From NCBI GenBank assembly GCA_033002965.1, contig JAURVB010003115.1, positions 108,335 through 172,334 of the forward strand: a stretch of 64,000 nt of DNA. The letters are read 5' to 3'. Numbering within the stretch: the stretch's first letter is position 1; the number at the start of each line of letters is the position of its first letter. The notes below the pieces were generated by a model. That model had not been told where the DNA came from. It saw only the letters and a list, made by a program, of their open reading frames with translations, and ran no database searches. Made by a program: the position numbers and the translations under genes. Shown piece after piece: positions 12,054-24,895 of the stretch. The stretch is from Piper betle. Its lineage: Eukaryota > Streptophyta > Magnoliopsida > Piperales > Piperaceae.

Positions 12054-13299
12054 TCACTCTGCTTTAATCAGGCGATCTCCGTCTTCATCGTAATTCTTTA
12101 GCTGAAGTTTCAAGAACACTTCCTGAAAAAAGAAAATAGAGGTTACTTCGATATGGCCAATCAAGAAACAACCAGCAAAACATTAAGGGTTGCTATAAAG
12201 CAACCTGATTTTCAAGCCCAGCATGCACAATAAACATCGCATTCCAGATAGTCTCGTACAGCAACACGGCAAATTATACATATGGTTAGGAACCAATCCA
12301 GAATGTCAATTTAGAAATAGATACAGCTCAATAGTATCAGAGAGCCTGGAACAGCATGAACACCACGCCATAAAGTAGCCATCAACTGCTACAAATACCT
12401 TAACATGGCCACTATTTTACAATCCTCCACATTATCTTATTCACATATTAAGCATCATGAACATATAGGAACCTAAAAAAAGGAAATCCACTCCACACAG
12501 ATTGAATCGCTTTAAAACAAATAATTTAACATTCGAGTTGGTTTTTGTAAGCCCTGAATTATCCCACCAGGACGGTAGTATGCACAAATCCAAAAATAGG
12601 CATATACGGTGTTTGACCAATCCAAGTAGCCAGCTTTTCGCTATGATTCGATTTCAATCAACTAGCCGACTGTTTCATCATCAATTACAAGCCAAAAAAA
12701 GCTCCCACACCCAAATCAACATCTAACAATCAAGCAACCACAAAACACAGCCAATGCAAAGCCCAATATTGGAGCAAGAACAGTTTCCTTACCAAAACCC
12801 ACAAGAGCAATACATTTAAACCGGCTAAGAGTCCAAAACAGCCGAAACTCACCGGAGGCCCGACGGCGAGGCAATCGGGCGGGGTCTCGAAAAGGGAGAG
12901 GGGGAACTGCTTGCGGACGACGCCAACGTCGAAGTAGATGATGCCGGAACTAGGGATGTCGACGCGAATACCGACGACCGGGAACCAAAGGAACAGGTCC
13001 TGAGCGGTGAGGCCGGAGATGGCCCCCATCTGGCCGTCGCTAATGACGCCGCTCACATTCCGATCGTAGTGAACCTCGTTCTCGAACCTCGCGTTGCAGG
13101 AGTGGTCGAGCTGCACCTCAAACCGCCCCTTCTCGTCCACCTTGAACTCCCTCACCCCCTTCGGCAGCAGCCCGATCGGCAGCCCGTGCAACCGCAGCAC
13201 CTCGTATATCGACGCGGCCGCCGCCTCGGCCGAGATCCGGCAGAGCAGTCCCATGAAGAAGATAGCAAGAAGAAATCGAATCTGCCGGAAAGTTTGCAT
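12054..13299 (-). CDS. DUF538 (SVB-like) secreted protein
   Basis: Two-exon gene for a DUF538 protein (Pfam PF04398), the family of Arabidopsis SVB, linked to trichome and growth traits but of unresolved biochemistry. Exon 1 is 13299-12853 and ends at a GTGAGT donor; exon 2 is 12122-12054 after a TTTTTCAG acceptor. The phase-0 join gives about 170 residues. The first about 25 residues (MQTFRQIRFLLAIFFMGLLC) are a signal peptide. The DUF538 core follows: SIYEVLRLHGLPIGLLPKGV, FEVQLDHSCNARFENEVHYD, GVISDGQMGAISGLTAQDLF, VVGIRVDIPSSGIIYFDVGV, then FETPPDC. Exon 2 adds EVFLKLQLKNYDEDGDRL and stops after IKAE. A (GGC)n tract sits just upstream at 13316-13358, in the 5' leader. No defects seen. Confidence 0.92.
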
Positions 13300-13319
13300 C
13301 TTTCCTGTCTATAGAAGCG

Positions 13320-13351
<32 letters not shown>

Positions 13352-16317
13352 GGCGAAGGCAAGGATAGAGACAAGTAATAAAGAGGCGGGTGAGGGGTGT
13401 GATATCCGCAGGAAAAAATTGGCTCATCGCACACTTTTTCTAATGACCGTAGGATTGGTTGATCCGACGGCTGTAAAACGAGTTTGCGCCGTGGCGAATA
13501 TTGAAAATCGGTCTGGAGCTTTCAGCGATACGATTGGGAGGGGTACATTTTACATCTCGCCGCGTATTCTCGTATTGCGGTATATATCGGGGTTTGTGTC
13601 GTTCGGTGCGAGAAATCTCGGTGGGGCCCACATCGGCGGTATTTCGTTGTCTGTTTTGTCGGGAAGTGCGCGGGTTCCGGGTGGCCCCACGCTGGGTTCC
13701 GGTTAATTCCCGATAATTAAGGACATGGCGTGGGCCCGAGCGGAATCGACGGCTCATAATTTGGGAAGGTATTATTGGCCATTACATGTTTTAGATTTGG
13801 GGTGCCATTAAGTGGGTTGGTTAGTTTGTTTTAAGCATGGGAGAGAGAGTATGATGGTGGGGTTGAAAAGGTGAGGCCCACCGATTAGCTGGGTGCTGGG
13901 CCCTTGGATTTTTGTCGGGCCCACTAGAGATTTGCACTTTGTCACTTACTATTGTCCGAGAGGTTACATTCCGTTTACAAAAAAATTCGATAAAAATTAT
14001 ATATAAAATTTAAAAAATTATATAAATAAATTCGAAAGTAAAACATAAAGTGGTGCTAAATTTAAAAATAAATCAAAGAATCTCATCTTTAAAGATTTTA
14101 ATCACGAAAATAAAATAGATCTATATGGCGTAAGTTGAGTTCAATAAAATAATCATTCAACACGTCTTCTAATTTAAAAACCAAATCTATGATAAAATAA
14201 ATGATAAGTTTAAAAAAATCCTACCAGGGTCCAAGTTTCAAGCTCTTAAAACTCTTAACACAACAACACATCTTTCCGGAACCTAGACAAGTCCAAAATC
14301 CAACCTCCGCTGCTGCCATGACTACGTGAAATACCAAACCAATCAGTCAGCCGCACCAATCAAGCACGAAATCTAGTAACAACTCCAACACCAAACTCCC
14401 CCAAACAGCCCTACCCAAACCACCCCTTTCCTACAATTTGAGCTAGGGCATGCTCATCATCAATAACGAACCTCGAAGCTGACTGACACGACACAAATTC
14501 CATCAGCTGGGCCTATATCATATGGAACAAAGCAGGGTGCTTACTAAGCTTTTTTGTAAGGAAAGAACAGGGGCAAAGGAACAGTCCAGTGGGGCGAGCT
14601 CCTAACTGTCTTGTATACGTTTAAACTCCTTGCCCCACTTTGCTGGCCTTGAATCTCCCTGGAAACATATTTGGGTTGATAACTGTAACTATATATTTTG
14701 AATTTCTTAGAAGCTGTAACTCTTGGTCTGTAACTATTTTGTGGGCTGGGCATAACTTCGTTGCCCGAGCCGACAAGCTTTGTCGCCAATACCACGCTCA
14801 CCATGCAGTGCAGCGGTAATTAATCAAACTTTAATTTCTAAAAAATATAATACATACCTAATAAATAACAAGCCAAATATCAAGCTACACTCACTCCATC
14901 ATCGATGACAATATGTCTCTCTTGCTCGATGACAATAAGCCATATAATTTCACGGCACATCAACATATTGGAGCCATCGCATATTCCCATCATTCAATCC
15001 CGTGCACAGCCAATTACCATTATATAGCAAAAGCCTCGGCGAGGTTAAGAAGGCCAACGGAGAGGGCATCACTATTGGAACTTTAAAATAAACAAAGAAG
15101 CTCTTATACTATGCCAACTCCATGTACTGTTTTAAAATTTTAATTAAAAGAATATTATTCTTACTCATAGTTTTAGTAACTTCAAATTATATTCTTTTGA
15201 CTTCTATGGGTTAGCTAAAGTGTAAATTTAATTTATATTGTTAAAGTAAATTAACAACATAAATAATGTTTCAACCATAAATGAGATTACACTTATTAGT
15301 GAATTTAAATTGTAAATTTGATGTAAAATTTTTTTATCCTTTATATTTTTAAATCCAAAAGCCTATAATTATGTAAATAAAAGGTGTATAATCTAATTAA
15401 CGAGTTTGTAATATTTTTTGTGCTAGATTGTAAATAGTTACAGTACAAATTTGCATTAATTGACATTGCAAGTTTCCCTGACGAGCTGAATACGTTAAAT
15501 TTGACCATGAAACCATTTTGCTAGAAAATAATTTAAGAGCATAACATAACATCACAGTCAAGAAATAATTAAGAGCGCTGATAAGCACAAACTACAATAA
15601 AAACGTAATCAACCAACAAGATCGAATTTATCAAATCTTGTTTAAGCAGCATCTCCTTACCCAATCTGCCCGGCGTGATATCAAAGCAAGTACCATGCTC
15701 TGCACTAGAGAAAGGTGAGATCCATATGGCTTGACAATTGATAAACTGACCCATAATGTTTACTCATTTGTAGCATTTAATTATTCAACAAATCACTCTT
15801 ACTGGACATGAAATTCATACTTGCTTTGATATTTGGTAGATCCCTGTATTTTATGCTCGGTTCTAATTATGCTCTAATTTTTTGTTAATGTTGTTCAACA
15901 AACATGTTAAGGATTGAAAAAATAAAAAATGAACGCCAAAGTGAATAACATGGCATTTACTCTCATCTTCCCTGACAAGAACATGATTGAAGCTTCACAA
16001 ATCTACCTGCATGCAACATTACCATTACAAATTTGCGATCCCTACCAAATTAGCTTTTTGGTCATTCATACAGAGATACAGATGAGGTTCCAGTTACTAA
16101 AAGGCATCAACCAAGTTCACAGTTTCAATGAAAAAAACAAAAGATTGCAAATGAATAAGAAATTACGACCCTGCATAGACATTGTAATTCATGCTATAAT
16201 TTTCAATCAAAGATCACACCTTTACGACGAGGGGGTCCACAAAAATGTGTAACTCCATGTTAATTCATGACATGGCAGATTCCACATTGGGCCAACATTG
16301 AAGTGGAAGAAGGCGGA
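13300..16317. other. Spacer upstream of DUF538, no supported gene
   Basis: Starts with the GC-rich leader and promoter of the DUF538 gene (to about 13750), where several overlapping open frames reflect base composition. The minus-strand frame 14544-14804 (86 codons) and plus-strand frame 15929-16252 have no recognised domain. The rest is AT-rich. I see no RNA gene or clear repeat. Confidence 0.55.
13316..13358. repeat. (GGC)n microsatellite in DUF538 5' leader
   Basis: An unbroken run of GGC triplets followed by GGT/GGC variants, 20-60 bp upstream of the minus-strand DUF538 start codon, so probably in its 5' untranslated region. Confidence 0.9.
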
Positions 16318-16464
16318 TCAGAAGCCGACGAACTTGAGGAGGAAGAAGGCGAGGAAGCAGAGGAAGACAAGGAGGAAGAGGTAGTCGACAACGACGAAGA
16401 AGGAGGTCGACCCGTGGCTCCTGTTCTCCCTTCTTTCCTTCGTCTGCTCCAACGTCATTGCCAT
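16318..16464 (-). CDS. Possible 48-residue single-helix membrane microprotein
   Basis: Short open frame not assigned to any family I know. It starts MAMTLEQTKERRENRSHG, a charged N-terminus, and then has an almost purely hydrophobic stretch (residues 22-43: FFVVVDYLFLLVF and FLAFFLLK) before ending KFVGF-TGA. This is the layout of a small tail-anchored or one-pass membrane protein. Support: the hydrophobic block is long and clean, and a (GGC)n tract (16496-16513) lies 30-50 bp upstream, as in the leaders of the DUF538 and R3H genes here. The start at 16464 was chosen because it is the first in-frame Met; a second Met is two codons on. Against it: the opposite frame reads as a Glu-rich stretch, so a GAGGAAGA-type repeat read backwards could also give a Phe/Leu-rich frame. 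Confidence 0.45.
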   Translation of the reverse strand: MAMTLEQTKERRENRSHGSTSFFVVVDYLFLLVFLCFLAFFLLKFVGF

Positions 16465-17619
16465 GCTTCCCGATCACGGGTCGCGGCCGGCCACGGCGGC
16501 GGCGGCGGCGGCGATTGGGTGGCGAGGATGGAGAGACGTTGAGAGAAGGGGACGCAGAGAGATCTTAGATTTGCCTAGGCGGATTTGATTGGTTGAAAAT
16601 TTGTGGGGTCCTCGTGGGTCCTCTATTTAAGGCCTAATAACATATATAGACCAATCATGCGCAAGGTTAATTTTGTACGAGAATAATTTAACTTCAGATA
16701 AAAAACAAAGGTTGGCATCAAAACAAATATTTAACCATAAAAATTTTGTCATTTTATAATTATATAAATCCTAATTAAAGGTTCATATCCAAGCACTCTT
16801 AGGTATTTAACAGAAGAATAAGAAGAAGAAGATAGTTGCGTTTAAAATATTTAAACATTTTATAATTTCTTATATGTGAACAACTTTAAACACTCTTGCA
16901 TTAATTTTTTTATTCAAAACGGTTTGAAAGTATTACTTTAACGTGACATGTAATATACACGTTTGATTCCTGTGTACTCCATTGAACGGGGTAGTGAAGC
17001 CATGTGGATACATTGTGATCAAGGTTGCTTAGTTTACATTTGAGCGGAGCTCTGGGAACAGTAGAGCTTCAAATCAAGTTTTTATCAATTCACAAAAACA
17101 TGAAGAGCTTAATCAAGCTACGCCATAAGCATGCAAGAGGAAGGAGATGAGTGAGAGAAAACGAATGTAAAGCTATATGCTCATCAGTAAGAGTACTAAT
17201 TATGATTGGTTAGAAAAAAAATAATTTTCACACAATTTTCAAGATGCTAATTGGCTTATTTTCCCCTCAATCAAGGCCACGCATAGTTTTGGGTAGAGCA
17301 GATAAGAAGTGCACGGTACCATTTTTTTAAAGAAAAAATAAAACTAAAACAGATTCACACTCGCACTTACTCTCCCATACACCAACCTCTCCATCACCAC
17401 CCCTCTCACCCACATATATCATCCGCCAACACACTTTGAACTTCCAAGAGCCAAACAGACAATGACAATTTCAGACATGAAAATTATCCATTGAAAGATA
17501 ACAAGACTAGCCCACTGCAGTTATGTACACCTTACTGTGATGAACACTAAAACAGTTTTTCAGGGTCCTGAGTGATCATTGAGATGGGTAGCAATAAGCC
17601 GATATCTTTATCATTCCCT
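16465..17619. other. Spacer between microprotein candidate and Mpv17 gene
   Basis: The first about 150 bp are GC-rich with a (GGC)n tract and look like the leader and promoter of the minus-strand microprotein candidate. The rest is AT-rich, with the 3' untranslated region of the Mpv17-like gene at its end. No gene supported. Confidence 0.55.
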
Positions 17620-20526
17620 CTAGTGATTCTGAAAATAGAACGGCCATGAACACATTTAAATATACTATCTCATTGAGTGGAAAATTAAAGAAGACAAAAA
17701 AGTTGTATACCTTTCGCCGTGTTGATGAAGAGTGGGACATAGCACTAGCCTCTGTTGATTCTTCCAAGCTGCGCGCTTCTGATTTCTCATTCGAATAGCT
17801 GGCATACAACATACAAGAATCAATTACTTTGTACTACAATGAACATATGGCCGAGACACGCTTGTACAAACTGAAACATGATGAAGCAGCCACCCTAGGA
17901 TTTGAAATGGTAAACAAATGCACAACCAAATCGAAGCAAATTGGATTGAACCTACATTCAGAAGAGGCCATAAATCTGTACAGTTGTTTCATAAAGAAGG
18001 GCTACATGTTTCCCTTCCCAATGATAATTGAGTTCTAACTACTGAATTTACACTATTGTCTGGAAATTTGTAATTTGAGTTATAAGCTTTATCCACAACA
18101 AGCAGGGTGTCATTAAAGGCACAGATGAGGGAATCATGCACATGTAACATGGCACCCAAAGATGACTGAAGGGATTCGAAATTGGTTTTCGGATATCAAA
18201 TTACAAAAGCAGAAAATGAGATACTATATACGCTAAATCGCTAATACATTCCATATTTCCATGCAAACACCTTTGCTTCATGTATGTTAACCAAACTGCA
18301 TAAATAGAAACAAAAACTTTGATAACGACTAAGACATTTGAGTTGAAAACACAAAGTAAAATAGCTTACTCACGTTGAGAGTATTGTGACCCAAACAAGC
18401 TCCACACAGTCTACCCACAGAAGTCTTTGCTCTACTGGTATTAACCCATATGTAAATAAGTGAGCAAAAGGCCATAGCTTCCAACCAGCCTGTAGCAAAG
18501 CCATTACACAGCAAAATAATTAAGTATTCTTGTATACTGCTCAGGAAATATAACAGAACTCCATTTCAATGGCAAATTGAGTTTCCAACTCTGAGTCTGC
18601 CAAAGAAACTGTAAGATACACAGAATTGACAAGCTGCAGATGAGGTTCCAAAATGTAAATTATACTAACAGATGAACAGAATTAATGGCATATCTTGGTA
18701 AAAAAACTATCACATAATTCATAAGATCAAAAGAGAACAGAAAAGAAAAACATCACTTATGCATTTGAATGAAGGATGGAAAACAAATGAAGAGAACAGA
18801 TACAACCATCAAAATTAAAAGAAAAAAATGCTAATGCACATCAGATACTATTTAGATTTCGAGCTCTCAAACTCCAAAGCAGGTCAAGGTATCAGTGGAT
18901 AGAGGACCATGGCATCCTTACCGTTAACATAGGCCAGAATGTTGCCTTCAGCTCATTATAAATACTGACTGGTGATTCCAACCTCAAAAAGCCTAAAAGA
19001 GTAAAATAGATACTGTTCCAAATTCCAGACCAAACAGTCTGGTCAAATGCTACCTTTGCGGGAACCACCCACCAAGTGTGGAATGGAAAAAGTGCCTGGA
19101 ATACAAATGGAAATAAGGTAATCAGACCTCGTTAAATAAAATAAGCACCCAGCCTACCAACTGACATGTTTTTTTATCCAAAGACTACCACTGCGATTTT
19201 TACTTCAAATACCTCGCAGAATTGGTAGTAATAATGGGAAAGTGATCCATGAAAGGTAAATCCGACAAGGCCAGATCTCAACATTCGGGCACGGTCAAAT
19301 TCAAAGATTGGTTTTCCTTCATAGCACTGAAATACCACAAATAAGCATCAGACACTGCATGATATTCATAGGGGGAGTGTTAATTCAGTTAAAAACAACT
19401 TCACCTGTGCAATCCAATCCCCTATGGAATACACAATCCCACTGATCATCATTTTGGCTAAAACGGGATTTGTCTTGAGAGCTTCCTCGTAGGCAGACCA
19501 ATTATGTTGAGGTGCATATCTTAGTATTTCGAAAAGTGTCCAGCCCTGAAGGCATTTTCAAGAAAAATTAAGAATCATAAGTTTCTCAAGGAAAAAAGGC
19601 ACTTAACTTTTACCATAAATTTTAATTTGAAATAATCAAATTCACCAAAAAACCAACTTAAAACCTGCATACCTTCTAAAAAACCTCTAAACGATGTAAC
19701 TAATGAACATCATGCATAAGATGGAAAACGCATGTAACATTAGAGCTTAATTGCCCCTAGTAGAGAACGGTAAACTAAAAACCTTTTATTCTCCTACGCA
19801 ACAAGTTATGCCCCATTAGAGATGATAATACATCACTGATGAGTTGAAACAAACATCAAAACGTTAAATGAATACACATTTCAATTGATGACTTGTTAAT
19901 TTTTAGCTAGCAATAAGCAAATACAATCCACTCGAAGAGCAGATTGACAAGCTATTCAACAAAAAACTAAATAATAGTAAGATAACAACACTCACATGCC
20001 AGTAATCACTATCAATAGTGAGCAACTTCGTGACGGCGAAGCTGCCGGCGGCCAGAACGATGGCGGCGTTTATCGCCCTATCAATCATCCGATCCACATC
20101 CTCCACCTCTTCCTCGGCCGCAACCGAAGACGACGACGAAGAAGAAGAGAAACACTGGAACCCCCCACCGACACCTCCACCTCCACCGAACGAGAGCGTC
20201 CCCTCGTTGACGAACCCACCAACACGGCCGCCATCGCCGGACCCGTCCACCTCCCGTTCGCTCCACGCCACCGCCCCCTCTTGCTGGTCGGTGACGTCGT
20301 TGCTCTGCACCGGGATCACGTCCAGCCCGTCCGCCGCCGACCCAACCCTCCAATCCCTCCAAGACCCAACCTTTCCGCCTCTCCGATGCCGGAGAGTGTC
20401 GGCGGCCGTCGCCGGCGGCGATTGGAGGAAAGCTTTGACGTGGTAAACGAGCCTTGGCTTGGACTGGCCGGCGGGTCTGGATACGGCGACGAAGCTCCGG
20501 GAGGCAGCGGTGTGGATGGACGCCAT
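17620..20526 (-). CDS. Mpv17/PMP22 family membrane protein, plastid-type
   Basis: Seven-exon gene for a four-helix Mpv17/PMP22 protein; relatives form small channels in peroxisome, mitochondrial or plastid membranes. Exons on the minus strand: 20526-19996, 19545-19405, 19326-19213, 19095-18922, 18489-18374, 17798-17711 and 17628-17620. All joins keep frame and give about 390 residues. The N-terminal about 150 residues are Ser/Ala/Gly-rich, consistent with a long plastid targeting region. The family core follows: GWTLFEILRYAPQHNWSAYE, MMISGIVYSIGDWIAQ, FEFDRARMLRSGLVGFTLHG, SHYYYQF, PAKVAFDQTVWSGIWNSIYF, ELKATFWPMLTAGWKLWPFA, YGLIPVEQRLLWVDCVELVW and TILSTYSNEKSEAR. A CATATAAGCC TATA-like site lies at about 20634-20643. 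The last mini-exon (NH-stop) is the least certain part. Confidence 0.92.
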
Positions 20527-23500
20527 GGACGACGTCTGTCGGAGCTCCGGAGGCTCGCCTGAGAGGCGGCCGGCGAGAGTGGAAAGTGGAAGAAGAATCT
20601 TCTGAATTCGAAGAGAAGGGTGTGGAGGCTTTGGCTTATATGGTTGGAGATCCAACCAGATAATGCAAAGGGGAGATACTAGATTTTGTGTGGGAGGGAT
20701 GAGATGCAACGAGAGCCGCATGTTTGTTTGATTCACTGTTTCTTTCAATCATTTTAGGCTGTTCAGGAATCATCTTTGTTTGATTTGTAGATTAAAGAAA
20801 AAAAATGTTGTAGTTTTAATTTTTTTTATTTACAAAGTTATTTATTGTATTGGTATAAGAATATCAGTTTCAATTGCATCAAATCACGCCATCCTATTTT
20901 ACTTTGTTTCTATTGGATTAAAATAAAAACATTTCTATTATTTTACACCAAAAAATACGGGGAATCAGGGAATAACAAATAATATATCCACTCTTTATTA
21001 ATGAAAGAGAAAGTTAGTACTCACTGTTACCTCTAGTAAAAAATGAGAGATTTTATTAATCAAAATCTATATTTAATATAATAAATTATTATATTTTATT
21101 TTATTATTTAATAAAAAATTGTCTATACAATTAAAATTAAACGCAACATCCGACCTAATTTATATAAATAAGATTACTCTCTTGGTCTTATATATTATAT
21201 TGGAAGAGTATAGAGATTATTTCAACAAGAATTTGGCAGCCTGCTTTGGAAAAAAAAACAAGGGTTGTGCAACCACAACATATGTATATATTTTTTTAAG
21301 AACATTATATTTTTCAGGACATCAGATTGGACTGAGATGAGAGGGAACAAATTGTGGGTTTTCATTGTCCTTATTCAGCTTGGTGACATGCATTGGTGGA
21401 ATAAATCACAGCCAGTCAGTGGATGTGTGTCATGCATTGGTCCTGAGTTCCAAGTGTATATTTTAAGGGAGTTTGCATGTACATGGTTGCACAAGGGCCC
21501 TTATTGGTTACATCCTGTCACTAACCGCCCAATTTTGTATAAACATCACATTGAAAGCCCACCGGACTCTGATCTTGTGTACCTCAAAAAATGCCGCGGG
21601 CAAATAATTCACTGTAAATGGTTATCCAACTTTTGTTTCATTGGCTATCCACATTTCATGACTATAAATCCTTTTTTTCTGAACGCCATTTCTTAGAACG
21701 AATATATCTTTGCTGATTTATCTTTGAGAATAAAATCTGAGGTTTCCTTTTTCTTGGAAAACCCACAATATTGTTCATATTTGTTACGTATATAAAGCAT
21801 AGATATAGATGGTCCATAGATGAGAAGAAAGAGGGAGTACGTATTTGAGTTTCATGGTTCATATTCATACTTGTTAATTTACAATCGTCTGCATCCTGCA
21901 ATGGACGTTCTTTAATTATCAGAGTCATGAAAGTGTAAATAATGAAACCTCATCTCCCCGCATCATATGATCAGTGACCATTGTGGCCATCTACAAAGAC
22001 AAATTAGTACTCCAGAGAACTATCAGTGGATACAAATGACCAGTCAATTCCATTCAACTATATATTATTGGGTTTGATCTATAACCTTCAAATATGAGAG
22101 TAGAATTCGAGACTATCTAGGCATCATATGAAAGTTGATTAATTTATAGCTAGTGATCCCCTTGTTTTCTATCGGTTGAAAGAGAGGGCGGTACTATCTT
22201 AGATATGGACATTGGAGAAGCGTTCATACCATTCAATTATATGATCAGTTAAGCAATCTTACCATTGTCATTATAAGTATCGCACTTCAAAGTAGTGGCA
22301 TTTAAAAAAAGAAGAATATATATATTTTGCCGAAGAGTTCGTTGGATTTGATTGTAGTAGTTGTCCTTCTAAAGCTCAAGTTAGCGGGTGATTAAGACCA
22401 ACGAACGTAATTAATTAAACCAAACCATGACAAAAATGAGATGCATTAATCATGATGTAATTGATCGCTTGTCAACCATGATAGAAAAAGCTAAACCAAA
22501 TGGCTGTTTATTTTCCACACCATGCAAATGCCTATAAATCAAACTAATTAAATAGAATCGTGTCAACAATAACGAAATACAAATTACAAACTAGAGTTAT
22601 ATCATGAATTATGTTTTATCATCTCTAGATAGGCCATAACTGGGGGAACCATATATATAATCAACAGCTTTATATATAAGTAATGCATGCATGACCGATC
22701 AAAATGCAAGTTTGGCATCTATACCTTGATCAGGGATGAACCATTTGAGCTAGCAACTCTTGAGTATTGGTGAAATTTCTGACCAGAGACTAGCTAGCTA
22801 GTTTATACAAATATGTCACTAATCAACTTAATTAAGCTGATGAGAAAGAAACTATATATTAGAGAGACAACCTAAGACTCCCTTTCACATGAAAATATTT
22901 TTTTCTTTTTGATGGCTTGGGGTGGACGAACAATCCTCCCACTTTGCTCTTATGTATGTATATACACGGAGATGCGTTCGGGTCCAAAGATTACAAAATC
23001 CTCTGTTGAGACTTAGATTACTACTGATCAGCTCCCCACTAGACTAAACAGTTACATTGAATATGTATCTTTACGGATATAATTCTACCCACAAAAATAT
23101 GCACCATGATCACTAGGTCTTTCGAGCTTTCCAGCATGAACTTAGGGTTTCAGAATCTGCAAATCTTGTTCTAGAGACAACAAGTCAAGCGCGCGTAGTA
23201 CGTAGTTCTTGTACATATACAAATTTGAAACCATTTCTGGTACATATGAAGAAAGCTGATCAAAAAGTCTTTCTTCTGAGTTAGTTAATTGGTTGGGATG
23301 AATTTATCAAACTGCACTAATTCTCTCCATCTGGTGATACTTGCTCGTTTCACAGAACCGACATAGCATGCAAAGAGATGCATATTTCTTATACTTCTCA
23401 TGCGTATGATGTATCCATATATACATATTTATTTACGCATAAACCGAACGATCAACTTTCTTAATAATTAAGAAAAGAAAAAAAACTCTTAATAATTAGC

Positions 23501-24895
23501 CACATTGTGCAGATTCAAAACCACATACCGTTAGATCATTAAGAAACAGAAACAACTAGCACATGATCAGCTAGCGTGAGGACCCAACAGAGCTGTTCAT
23601 AACAGCGGAAAGTACTGTATTTAATTAGACTTTCCGATGTACGTTTGCAATTTTTCATGCCTCAATTGCATGGATGAACACTACTTGGTCCTGCTAACTA
23701 TTTTAACTTGTAAAATGAACAGTTGAAACTTTATATTTTCAGGAGGCAAGTATTTATATCAAGGAATTACCTAATCACGTAGAAGCAAGATCTTCTGAGC
23801 TCCAAAATAGTGTAGAAGCACTGGATATAAATCGTAGCTAAAACAATATATATCTATGGCTAGCGTTGTTTCCTAGTGATGAAATTAATACATTCAGTGA
23901 TTTGGAGGAAGTAATTGAAAGTTATCATTAGTTTCTTATTACTATATAATAGAAATAACTAACTAAATTACTAGAATTATTAATTTCGTCTCTAGAAAAC
24001 ATCATTAGCCTATATCTATAAAATCTGAGATATATATATATATATATATATATATAGCATGCAAAATTTATACATCTTACAATTAGCATATCAATTTATA
24101 AGAACGATTTACTTAACATGACCAGTTATCAGATTTAAAAACTTGTACACCACAACAAGACTCTCTGTATTCATACCACACACAAAAAAACTAGTGCGCA
24201 ACGTCCAACTACCCACAATATATGAGATAAATGGGTCGATTAATTCAGGTGAGCCATGACTTATATTTTTTCGATTTAAATAAGCTGCCTAGTTTATTAT
24301 GCTATCTAATTGTTATTCTTGTTCAGTTTTACATGATAATATAACCTCCATGTATATATGATCAAGGATGGCTCGAAAAAGAAACGATCGAAAACCTCCA
24401 ACATATGGAAAGACTAATTGCAATATGAGAATTTTATTGAGAACATACATCAACTGCATGATTCAAGAGAAAAAAACACATGAAGGAGTCGAAAACTAGC
24501 ACAAAAGCATATATATTGAGAACTCATATATATGGAACAAACATGCATCAGATTAAAAACAAGCATATATATTTTCAAACCATACCTTATATATATTTAT
24601 AAATATTTGAGCAGATCATGATGAGTATATATACCCTTGACAGAAACTACAAACTTTTTCCACTGCAATTCACATGTCACCCGACCAATTACGAAAAAAG
24701 TTGTGTATATAAATACCTCTTGTCTCCATCTTGCCCCTTCTTAACACTCCTTTCTCAACTTGTTCAATTCCTTATTTCCTCACCACTTCTTTAATGGTAG
24801 ATAGATTCACTTTCACCTCCCAAACATGATATTATTTTCTTCTCATCATGTGTTATAAGCCTCTCTACACACCTTCGACACAATATTATTCGAGG
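20527..24895. other. 4.3-kb AT-rich spacer
   Basis: Contains the leader of the Mpv17-like gene and the downstream region of the IBH1-like gene. The plus-strand frame 21265-21696 (143 codons) has no recognised domain, poor coding composition and no gene-like context. A (TA)n run lies at about 24032-24056. No gene, RNA or clear element was supported. Confidence 0.55.

Noticed and set aside
13344..13757. Open frames on both strands in the DUF538 promoter
   Set aside because: They overlap each other and the (GGC)n tract, have no domain and reflect GC-rich composition.
14544..14804. 86-codon minus-strand frame starting MVSVVLATKL
   Set aside because: No recognisable motif, no leader or promoter signs and no conserved context; likely chance.
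19996..20562. 188-codon plus-strand frame
   Set aside because: Antisense shadow of Mpv17 exon 1; low-complexity Arg-rich.
21265..21696. 143-codon plus-strand frame
   Set aside because: No known domain, irregular composition, and no neighbouring exons or promoter.
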